This document shows positions 1 to 5,961 of a stretch of DNA of 5,961 bases, piece by piece. The stretch spans positions 1-5,961 of the forward strand of contig JAEWRS010000545.1 in assembly GCA_023398855.1 (NCBI GenBank), given 5' to 3'. The DNA comes from Bacillota bacterium (GTDB lineage: Bacteria > Bacillota > Clostridia > Lachnospirales > Lachnospiraceae). Position numbers and translations under genes: made by a program. Numbering within the stretch: position 1 is the stretch's first letter; each line of letters begins with the position of its first letter. The notes under the pieces were generated by a model. That model was not told the DNA's origin, made no database searches, and worked only from the letters and a program-made list of their open reading frames with translations.

Positions 1-2
1 CC

Positions 3-392
3 CGGATCCTTGTCCATGTCCCTGAGGAATTCTTAGAGGTACCAATGGATGGGACCCTGATCGTGCAGGTGCTCATAAACCTTCTTGAAAATGCCATAAA
101 ATACTCTTCAAGGGATTCTCCCGTTGAAGTTTGCCTGGAAAAGGCTGGGGCACGGGCCATATTTCAGGTGAAGGACAGAGGGAGAGGAATTCCCGGTGAA
201 GACCTTCCCTATTTATTTACAGGCTATAGGCCCAGTGAAAGCAAAAGCGCCGATTCCTCCAGAGGAATGGGAATTGGCCTGACCATCTGCAAGACCATTG
301 TAAGTGCCCATCAGGGAAGCTTAGAAGCGGAAAACAGAAAAGACGGGGGAACGGTATTCCGCTTCACCCTGCCTTTGAAAGGAAGGGAATGA
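3..392 (+). CDS. kdpD: KdpD-type sensor histidine kinase, C-terminal fragment (5' end outside window)
   Basis: The frame is open from the left edge (first full codon at 3) to a TGA at 390-392, giving about 129 residues, so this is only the end of a longer protein. The ATG at 45 is internal, because the reading frame upstream encodes RILVHVPEEFLEVP without a stop. The fragment is the ATP-binding (HATPase_c) domain of a histidine kinase: an N box (INLLENAIKYSS), a G1 box (DRGRGIP) and a G2 box (GMGIGLTICKTIV), ending in the AENRxxGGTVFRFTLPL tail seen in KdpD proteins. KdpD is a membrane sensor that phosphorylates KdpE in response to low K+ or osmotic stress and controls the KdpFABC K+ pump. 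The KdpD assignment rests on this tail and on the adjacent KdpE. The Usp-like, transmembrane and dimerisation parts and any kdpABC genes lie outside the window. Confidence 0.82.
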   Translation, partial: RILVHVPEEFLEVPMDGTLIVQVLINLLENAIKYSSRDSPVEVCLEKAGARAIFQVKDRGRGIPGEDLPYLFTGYRPSESKSADSSRGMGIGLTICKTIVSAHQGSLEAENRKDGGTVFRFTLPLKGRE

Positions 393-394
393 AA

Positions 395-1114
395 ATGGAT
401 ATGAAACCAACGGTATTGATCATTGAAGATGAGGATGCCATCTGCAATTTTATCTCCGCCATTCTTACCTCAAACGGTTATCAGGTAGTAAAAGCCAAAA
501 CAGGAAAGGAAGGGCTTTCTCTGTTTACCTCCCATGTTCCTGATATCATCCTTCTGGACCTGGGCCTGCCGGACATTGACGGAGTAGAGATTCTGAAAAC
601 CATACGCCAATGGTCCAAAACCCCTGTGATCGTTGTCTCTGCCAGGGGGCATGAAAGAGAAAAGGTGGCTGCCCTTGATTTCGGTGCTGATGATTACATT
701 GTGAAGCCATTTGGAACCTGGGAACTCCTGGCCAGGATAAGGACGGCAATGCGGCACAGTCCCAAGGCGGCAGGAGCAGAAGCCTCAGGAGAAGAAAAGG
801 TCATTATAGGAAAGCTGGAGATCGATTACAGCAAACGGGCGGTTTACAAAGCAGGAGAAAAAATCCATTTAACGCCCATAGAATATAAGCTGTTGGTTTT
901 ACTGTCCCAACATGCGGGCAAGGTTCTCACTCACGATTTTATCATTCGGGAAATATGGGGAGTCTATATGGATGAAAGCCATACCCTTCGTGTCAACATG
1001 GCTAACATACGGAGAAAGATAGAGGCAAACCCAGGAGAGCCTCAGTACATCCTTACGGAAATGGGGGTGGGGTACCGGATGGCAGAAGAGGTAATAGAAA
1101 CACAGGAAGAATGA
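395..1114 (+). CDS. kdpE: KdpE-type response regulator (OmpR/PhoB family)
   Basis: This is a full-length winged-helix response regulator of 239 residues from the ATG at 395. In this numbering the receiver domain (about 5-121) has the acidic pair E11/D12, the phosphoacceptor D55 (LLDLGLPD), the switch serine S82 (VVSAR) and K104 (VKPFG). The OmpR-type DNA-binding domain (about 135-233) has HLTPIEYKLLVLL, the recognition-helix region HTLRVNMANIRRKIE and the C-terminal wing ILTEMGVGYRM. KdpE proteins are phosphorylated by KdpD and activate kdp K+ transport genes. Starts at 389 (ATGA overlap with the kdpD stop) and 395 are both possible. The GGAAGGG at 381-387 is only 1 nt from 389 but 7 nt from 395, so 395 is preferred. 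The gene follows kdpD with almost no gap, so the two are surely co-transcribed and probably translationally coupled. Confidence 0.88.
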   Translation: MDMKPTVLIIEDEDAICNFISAILTSNGYQVVKAKTGKEGLSLFTSHVPDIILLDLGLPDIDGVEILKTIRQWSKTPVIVVSARGHEREKVAALDFGADDYIVKPFGTWELLARIRTAMRHSPKAAGAEASGEEKVIIGKLEIDYSKRAVYKAGEKIHLTPIEYKLLVLLSQHAGKVLTHDFIIREIWGVYMDESHTLRVNMANIRRKIEANPGEPQYILTEMGVGYRMAEEVIETQEE

Positions 1115-1115
1115 T

Positions 1116-1161
1116 AAAAGCCGGAGGAGAAGGCATTTGCTTGCCTTTTCTCCGGCTTTTT
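1116..1161 (+). terminator. Intrinsic terminator of kdpDE, possibly bidirectional
   Basis: Two bases after the kdpE stop, AAGCCGGAG (1118-1126) pairs with CTCCGGCTT (1150-1158). The helix continues, after one bulged G (1127), as AGAAGGC (1128-1134) with GCCTTTT (1143-1149), including one G-U pair. The loop is ATTTGCTT and a run of five T follows (1157-1161). This is a textbook Rho-independent terminator. Read on the minus strand, the hairpin is slightly weaker (one A-C mismatch) and ends in CTTTTA, so it may also stop luxS transcripts arriving from the right. No other hairpin is evident between luxS and this site. Confidence 0.92.
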
Positions 1162-1217
1162 GTTAAAAACAGTTTCCGTGTCTTCTCTTAAGCGGAGATT
1201 GTAAAGGGGAAGAGGGG

Positions 1218-1700
1218 TCAGTCCTGTGGATAAAGCAGTTGATCGTCATCGATCCCGTACAGCACGGTATTAAGGAATTTTCCAGCCCAATATCGCGCCA
1301 TCCCTAAATTCATGTCAAGGTAGTTCCCGCAGTCCCTGGCAGAAGCGCCGGGAACTTCCTCTTCAAAGTCCCGGATGAATTCGTACATTTCCGTGATCAG
1401 CGGAACAATGTCCCTGGACTTGTAATCCCCGGACAGAAGAAGGTAAAAACCGGTACGGCATCCCATGGGGCCAAAGTACAGGATCCGGGAAGCAAAGGTT
1501 TCGTGGTTGCGCAGGAATGTGGCTGCCAGATGCTCAATGGTATGGATTTCCGCTGTATTCATGACGGGTTCAAAGTTGGGGCGGGTCATGCGGATATCAA
1601 AAGTTGTGATGACAGAGTCCCCTGCCTGGTCCTTGCGGGAGACATAGATGCCTGGAAGAAGTTTTAAGTGGTTGATGGTAAAGCTGGCTATTTTATCCAT
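1218..1700 (-). CDS. luxS: S-ribosylhomocysteine lyase LuxS (AI-2 synthesis)
   Basis: LuxS cleaves S-ribosylhomocysteine to homocysteine and DPD, the precursor of autoinducer 2, as part of the activated methyl cycle in the cytoplasm. The 160-residue protein (preferred start at 1700) has the family's metal and catalytic residues: the HTIEH motif gives H53, E56 and H57, GPMGCRTG gives catalytic Cys81, and ARDCGNYLDMNL gives the third metal ligand Cys124. Length fits the family (about 157-171 residues). The ATG at 1709 would add MIT, but the AGAAAGGA box at 1711-1718 is only 1 nt from it and 10 nt from the ATG at 1700, so the shorter form is favoured, though not certain. The gene stands alone, faces kdpE tail to tail, and has its own promoter at 1766-1794. 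No pfs/mtnN or other methyl-cycle gene is beside it in this window. Confidence 0.95.
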   Translation of the reverse strand: MDKIASFTINHLKLLPGIYVSRKDQAGDSVITTFDIRMTRPNFEPVMNTAEIHTIEHLAATFLRNHETFASRILYFGPMGCRTGFYLLLSGDYKSRDIVPLITEMYEFIRDFEEEVPGASARDCGNYLDMNLGMARYWAGKFLNTVLYGIDDDQLLYPQD

Positions 1701-1710
1701 GGTTATCATG

Positions 1711-1718
1711 TCCTTTCT
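1711..1718 (-). promoter_or_regulatory. luxS ribosome binding site
   Basis: On the minus strand this reads AGAAAGGA. It lies 1 nt before the ATG at 1709 and 10 nt before the ATG at 1700, which is why the inner start is preferred for luxS. Confidence 0.7.
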
Positions 1719-1745
1719 GAGAATGGTTTCATGGGGTTTCTATGA

Positions 1746-1773
1746 TTGATCTGACTAATAATAAAATTATAAT
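1746..1773 (+). promoter_or_regulatory. Candidate plus-strand promoter toward the cation ATPase
   Basis: TTGATC (1746-1751) and TATAAT (1768-1773) are separated by 16 nt on the plus strand. The -10 overlaps the luxS -10, because the shared core ATTATAAT (1766-1773) is its own reverse complement. A start near 1780 would give a leader of about 220 nt in front of the ATPase, covering the structured element at 1861-1993. An alternative is TAGAAT at 1848-1853, whose start would fall near 1860, just at the 5' edge of that element, but no good -35 accompanies it. The ATPase promoter is therefore unsettled. Confidence 0.4.
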
Positions 1774-1794
1774 AAAAAAAACAGCTCACTGCAA
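1766..1794 (-). promoter_or_regulatory. Sigma-A type promoter of luxS
   Basis: On the minus strand, TTGCAG (-35, 1794-1789) and a perfect TATAAT (-10, 1771-1766) are separated by exactly 17 nt. A run of eight T lies in the spacer. Transcription would begin near 1759, giving a leader of roughly 55-60 nt before luxS. The match to consensus and the position make this a confident prediction. It has not been tested experimentally here. Confidence 0.85.
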
Positions 1795-1860
1795 GAGAAA
1801 ACGTTTCGGCCGGCTGTAAAATCGCCTTCCGGATTATCCTGAGGTCTTAGAATAAAATTC

Positions 1861-1993
1861 CCTTCCTGTCTCATACCATAGTATAGATTATCAGAAGTCA
1901 CCTTTCAGATTTCTGATATAGGCAGTGTTCTTTACTGCTGACATCCGATTATGAAAACATCTGTTTGTTTTCATAGTATGAGAAACGGGAAGG
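1861..1993 (+). promoter_or_regulatory. Structured mRNA leader (four-helix fold) upstream of the cation ATPase; candidate cis-regulatory RNA
   Basis: This segment folds almost completely. P1 pairs 1861-1876 (CCTTCCTGTCTCATAC) with 1976-1993 (GTATGAGAAACGGGAAGG): 16 pairs including one G-U, with a 2-nt AA bulge at 1984-1985. Inside P1 are three local hairpins. P2 is 1889-1899 with 1908-1918 (11 pairs, one G-U, loop ACCTTTCA). P3 is 1922-1927 with 1933-1938 (6 pairs, one G-U). P4 is 1950-1959 with 1966-1975 (10 perfect pairs, loop TCTGTT). P4 ends at 1975 and the 3' strand of P1 begins at 1976, so the two could stack coaxially. The 3' end of P1 (1988-1993) contains most of the AAGGAG Shine-Dalgarno of the ATPase gene, so the closed form should reduce translation. 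The fold is seen directly by base pairing; the regulatory role and any ligand are inferred. It does not show the conserved loops I know for the yybP-ykoY (Mn2+) or M-box (Mg2+) riboswitches. Confidence 0.6.
1950..1975 (+). repeat. Perfect 10-bp inverted repeat (P4 hairpin, or a protein operator)
   Basis: TATGAAAACA at 1950-1959 and TGTTTTCATA at 1966-1975 are exact reverse complements around a 6-nt spacer. Together they end 14 bases before the AAGGAG box of the ATPase gene. In RNA this is the P4 hairpin of the leader. In DNA it has the size and symmetry of a dimeric repressor operator. The palindromic half-sites do not match a Fur, PerR or MntR box that I recognise. Confidence 0.7.
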
Positions 1994-1995
1994 AG
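1990..1995 (+). promoter_or_regulatory. Ribosome binding site deciding the ATPase start
   Basis: AAGGAG ends 6 nt before the ATG at 2002, an ideal spacing. The in-frame ATGs at 1951 and 1978 have no comparable site upstream, and 1951 lies inside the P4 hairpin, so they are not used as starts here. Four of its six bases pair in helix P1 of the leader. Confidence 0.88.
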
Positions 1996-2001
1996 CGTCT
2001 A

Positions 2002-4608
2002 ATGGAAGAATGGTTTCGTTTATCAGAGGATGAAGTCCTTGCAGAGCTTGACGCAGGCAGGAACGGGCTGAATTCCCGTGAAGTCCTTAAGCGCAGGCAG
2101 ATATATGGTCCTAATAAACTGAAGAAGGCGGAACGCAAAAACGCGTTCCAGGTATTTTTGGACCAGTTTAAGGACCTGTTAGTCATCATCCTGATTATAG
2201 CAGCAGTCATTTCCATGATATCCGGTGATGTGGAAAGCACGGGAGTGATCTTTGCAGTGCTTTTGATGAATGCGGTACTGGGTACGGTGGAACACCAGAA
2301 GGCGGAAAAGTCTCTGGATAGCCTTATGGCCTTGTCATCACCGGCTGCAAGGGTGATAAGAGATGGCCGAAAGCAGGAGATCTTGTCTTCTGAAATTGTG
2401 CCCGGAGATATTCTGCTTTTAGAGGCAGGAGATATGGTGGCGGCGGATGGCCGGATTTTAGAAAACCATTCCCTTTTGGTCAATGAAAGCTCTCTTACCG
2501 GAGAATCCGTTAATGTGGAGAAAAAGACAGGGAGGATCCGGGAAAAAAAGGTTCCTTTGGCAGAGCAGACGAACATGGTGTTTTCCGGCTCCCTGGTTGC
2601 TTCAGGCAGGGCAAAAGCATTGGTTACCGGGACCGGAATGGATACGGAAATCGGTAGAATTGCGTCCCTCATGAATGACACCGGGGAAAAGAAGACCCCA
2701 CTCCAGGTAAACTTAGACCAGTTTGGAAGCAGGCTGGCAGCAGGCATTCTGTTAGTTTGCGCGGTTGTTTTCGGTCTCAGCATTTACCGGAGGATGCCGG
2801 TTTTGGATTCCCTGATGTTTGCCGTTGCCCTGGCAGTTGCAGCGATCCCAGAGGCCCTGAGCTCCATTGTCACCATTGTGCAGGCAATGGGTACCCAGAA
2901 AATGGCAGGGGAAAATGCCATTATAAAAGACTTAAAGGCAGTGGAAAGTCTTGGCTGCGTTTCAGTCATCTGCTCTGATAAAACAGGGACATTGACACAG
3001 AACCGCATGACCGTTCAGCAAGTCTACGTAAACAGCCGTCTTTATCCTCCGGAGCTATTAAACAAGGAGGTTCCTGTACATAAATACCTGCTGTATGATG
3101 CTGTATTAAATAATGATTCTGCTTATATAGACGGAAAATTGATCGGAGATCCCACAGAAGCTGCCCTGGTACAGATGGCGGAAAGGGCAGGCATGGAAGA
3201 AGATGCCATGAAATCTTATTATCCAAGGGCAGGAGAGCTCCCCTTTGATTCCCAGAGAAAGCTTATGAGCACCATGCACAGGATTGAGGGAAAAAAAGTG
3301 CTCTTAACAAAGGGGGCTGTGGATGTTCTGCTTCCCAGGGTCAGCCATATCTGGACAGGAGAAGGGGTCCGGCTCATGAGGGATGGGGACCTGCAGAACC
3401 TAAACGAGCAGAACATGGAGTTTTCCAAGCAGGGATTAAGAGTTCTGACCTTTGCCTGCAGGGAAATGCAGGAGGATGAAAGGCTGACGGTGAAATCGGA
3501 ATCAGGCTATACCTTTCTGGGGCTGGCCGCTATGATGGACCCGCCCCGTCCGGAAACCAGGAATGCAGTGCTAAATGCCAGGAGAGCAGGAATTAAGCCC
3601 GTGATGATAACAGGAGATCATAAGATCACCGCAGCAGCTATTGCTGAAAAGATTGGAATTTTAGGTGAAGATGATCTGGCAGTCAGCGGACCGGAGCTTG
3701 ATGATATGACGGAAGAGGAATTAAGCCGCAGGTTAGAGCACATCAGCGTCTATGCCCGGGTTTCCCCGGAGCATAAGATACGGATTGTCCGTTCCTGGCA
3801 GAAAAAGGGTCATATCGTGGCAATGACAGGAGACGGGGTCAATGACGCACCTGCCTTAAAGCAGGCAGATATCGGAGTGGCCATGGGAAAAATGGGAACA
3901 GAGGTGTCAAAGGATGCTTCTGCCATGATTCTCACAGATGATAACTTTGCAACCATTATCAAGGCAGTTGCAAACGGCAGAAACGTATACCGGAATATCA
4001 GGAATGCCATTAAATTTCTTTTATCAGGGAATATGGCAGGTATTTTATGCGTGCTGTATACCTCTTTCCTGGCACTTCCCACCCCTTTTGCACCGGTACA
4101 CTTACTGTTTATCAACCTTTTGACAGATTCCCTTCCGGCCATTGCCATTGGCATGGAAAAGGCTGAAGCAGACCTTTTGGCCCAAAAGCCCAGAAACCCG
4201 AAAGAAGGAATTTTAACAAAGCGCTTTGTTTTTCAGATCCTGCTTCAGGGGGCTCTTATTGCAGCCTGCACCATGACCTCCTACCATACGGGACTGGTTA
4301 CGGGAAGTGAAGCAGCAGCCAGTACCATGGCATTCTCCACCCTGACCCTGGCAAGGCTATTCCATGGATTTAACTGCAGAAGCGGCCATTCCATTATGAA
4401 GATTGGCTTTAAAAGCAATTTGTGGAGCATCATGGCCTTTGAGGCAGGAGCAGTTCTTTTAGCTGCCGTGCTGTTCATTCCGGGGCTTCACACCTTATTT
4501 TATGTGGCAGATTTAAATGCAAAGCAGTTCATTACTATCTTTATTTTTGCATTCATTCCAACCCTTGTGATCCAGGCATTTAAGACCGTGAGAGAGAGCC
4601 TTCACTGA
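2002..4608 (+). CDS. P-type cation-transporting ATPase, PMCA/PacL-like (probable Ca2+ exporter)
   Basis: This is a complete P2-type ATPase of 868 residues, a usual length for bacterial members, expected in the plasma membrane and pumping cations out at the cost of ATP. Order of parts: N-terminal cation-ATPase domain (about 1-50), M1/M2 (about 58-97), actuator with TGES at 166-169, M3 (about 244-262), M4 with PEAL (E284), phosphorylation site D326 in CSDKTGTLT, nucleotide-binding domain with KGA (K437), hinge TGDGVND (609-615), then M5-M10. Ca2+ site II residues are kept: M4 E284, and M6 N705, T708 and D709 (NLLTDSLP). In M5 the N is kept (N677), but the position equivalent to SERCA Glu771 is Gly680, so site I looks absent, as in PMCA-like pumps moving one Ca2+ per ATP. 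Ca2+ is the best guess; some bacterial relatives export Mn2+. The upstream frame extension to 1951 is rejected on the RBS. Expression may be controlled by the leader at 1861-1993. No terminator of its own follows before the glpK promoter. Confidence 0.93.
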   Translation: MEEWFRLSEDEVLAELDAGRNGLNSREVLKRRQIYGPNKLKKAERKNAFQVFLDQFKDLLVIILIIAAVISMISGDVESTGVIFAVLLMNAVLGTVEHQKAEKSLDSLMALSSPAARVIRDGRKQEILSSEIVPGDILLLEAGDMVAADGRILENHSLLVNESSLTGESVNVEKKTGRIREKKVPLAEQTNMVFSGSLVASGRAKALVTGTGMDTEIGRIASLMNDTGEKKTPLQVNLDQFGSRLAAGILLVCAVVFGLSIYRRMPVLDSLMFAVALAVAAIPEALSSIVTIVQAMGTQKMAGENAIIKDLKAVESLGCVSVICSDKTGTLTQNRMTVQQVYVNSRLYPPELLNKEVPVHKYLLYDAVLNNDSAYIDGKLIGDPTEAALVQMAERAGMEEDAMKSYYPRAGELPFDSQRKLMSTMHRIEGKKVLLTKGAVDVLLPRVSHIWTGEGVRLMRDGDLQNLNEQNMEFSKQGLRVLTFACREMQEDERLTVKSESGYTFLGLAAMMDPPRPETRNAVLNARRAGIKPVMITGDHKITAAAIAEKIGILGEDDLAVSGPELDDMTEEELSRRLEHISVYARVSPEHKIRIVRSWQKKGHIVAMTGDGVNDAPALKQADIGVAMGKMGTEVSKDASAMILTDDNFATIIKAVANGRNVYRNIRNAIKFLLSGNMAGILCVLYTSFLALPTPFAPVHLLFINLLTDSLPAIAIGMEKAEADLLAQKPRNPKEGILTKRFVFQILLQGALIAACTMTSYHTGLVTGSEAAASTMAFSTLTLARLFHGFNCRSGHSIMKIGFKSNLWSIMAFEAGAVLLAAVLFIPGLHTLFYVADLNAKQFITIFIFAFIPTLVIQAFKTVRESLH

Positions 4609-4628
4609 GAAAATAAACCCCTAAAATC

Positions 4629-4657
4629 TTGACATAGCTTTTAGCGCATGATAGTAT
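4629..4657 (+). promoter_or_regulatory. Sigma-A type promoter of glpK
   Basis: A perfect TTGACA (4629-4634) and TAGTAT (4652-4657) are separated by 17 nt. The start would be near 4664, leaving a leader of about 140 nt before glpK. It begins only 20 bp after the ATPase stop codon. No clear catabolite-response (cre) box overlaps it. Confidence 0.85.
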
Positions 4658-4691
4658 TAAGTAAACATAAATACATAGCCTAAGAGATGAC

Positions 4692-4749
4692 AGAGCCAGG
4701 TGATGAGTGCGGATAACCGTTCATTTCCAAGGCTCTTTCTTTATTCTTT
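4692..4749 (+). terminator. Leader terminator hairpin before glpK; candidate GlpP-type antitermination site
   Basis: AGAGCC (4692-4697) pairs with GGCTCT (4731-4736). Inside, GG (4699-4700) pairs with CC (4727-4728), GATGA (4702-4706) with TCATT (4721-4725, one G-U), and CGG (4710-4712) with CCG (4717-4719) around an ATAA loop. A T-rich tract with two C and one A follows (4736-4749). The hairpin lies between the promoter at 4629-4657 and glpK, so it would end transcripts early unless overcome. In Bacillus, glp genes are controlled by GlpP, which with glycerol-3-phosphate prevents termination at such leader hairpins; applying that here is an inference. The hairpin could also end read-through from the ATPase gene. 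The interrupted T tract makes its strength uncertain. Confidence 0.65.
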
Positions 4750-4772
4750 GAGAAAAAATTAACAAAGGATAA

Positions 4773-5961
<1,189 letters not shown>

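Noticed and set aside
45..392. A short stand-alone ATPase-domain protein starting at the ATG at 45
   Set aside because: The frame is open to the left edge and upstream residues continue the kinase domain, so this is a truncated kdpD.
1781..1817. Hairpin ACAGC/GCTGT with adjacent T run (minus strand) as a terminator
   Set aside because: There are only five pairs around a 27-nt loop. The T run lies in the spacer of the luxS promoter, and nothing upstream on that strand is known to need termination.
1861..1993. Known Mn2+ (yybP-ykoY) or Mg2+ (M-box) riboswitch
   Set aside because: The genomic context would fit, but the conserved loop sequences of those classes, such as the GGGGAGUAG segment of yybP-ykoY, are not present. 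A covariance search is still the decisive test.
1861..1993. MITE or other small mobile element with terminal inverted repeats
   Set aside because: The outer repeats could be read that way, but no target-site duplication is visible. The 3' arm is itself the ribosome binding region of the ATPase, which fits a regulatory leader better.
1951..2001. N-terminal extension of the ATPase starting at the ATG at 1951
   Set aside because: There is no Shine-Dalgarno before 1951, the ATG lies within a hairpin arm, and an ideal RBS serves the ATG at 2002.
1971..2783. Long minus-strand reading frame (270 codons) opposite the ATPase gene
   Set aside because: It lies almost entirely antisense to a clear P-type ATPase, has no recognisable domain, and its composition is what the complement of the real frame gives.

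Overview
The window looks like a chromosomal stretch from a Firmicute, most likely a Lachnospiraceae or Clostridium cluster XIVa type. This is an inference from moderate GC, strong purine-rich ribosome binding sites, sigma-A type promoters and the family flavour of the proteins; no marker gene settles the taxon. No mobile element, CRISPR array, rRNA or tRNA is visible.

Layout, left to right. (1) The 3' end of a KdpD-type sensor kinase gene (to 392) is followed at once by its response regulator gene kdpE (395-1114), and a strong intrinsic terminator at 1116-1161 closes the operon. (2) On the minus strand, luxS (1218-1700) is a single-gene unit with a near-consensus promoter at 1766-1794. (3) A 292-bp non-coding region (1710-2001) holds the luxS promoter, a possible opposite-strand promoter sharing the same palindromic -10, and a striking foldable leader (1861-1993). 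The leader's 16-bp closing helix includes the Shine-Dalgarno sequence of the next gene. (4) That gene (2002-4608) encodes a complete PMCA/PacL-like P-type cation ATPase of 868 residues. (5) A short gap carries an excellent promoter (4629-4657) and a leader hairpin with a T-rich tail (4692-4749). (6) glpK, glycerol kinase, starts at 4806 and runs off the right edge.

The genes do not form one pathway. KdpDE is a K+/turgor-responsive two-component system, LuxS recycles S-ribosylhomocysteine and makes the AI-2 precursor, the ATPase probably exports Ca2+ (possibly Mn2+), and GlpK phosphorylates glycerol. The main interest lies in the non-coding DNA. The four-helix leader in front of the ATPase can hide its ribosome binding site and matches no riboswitch class I recognise. 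The leader hairpin of glpK looks like an antitermination switch of the GlpP kind, and it may also be the only terminator for the ATPase transcript.
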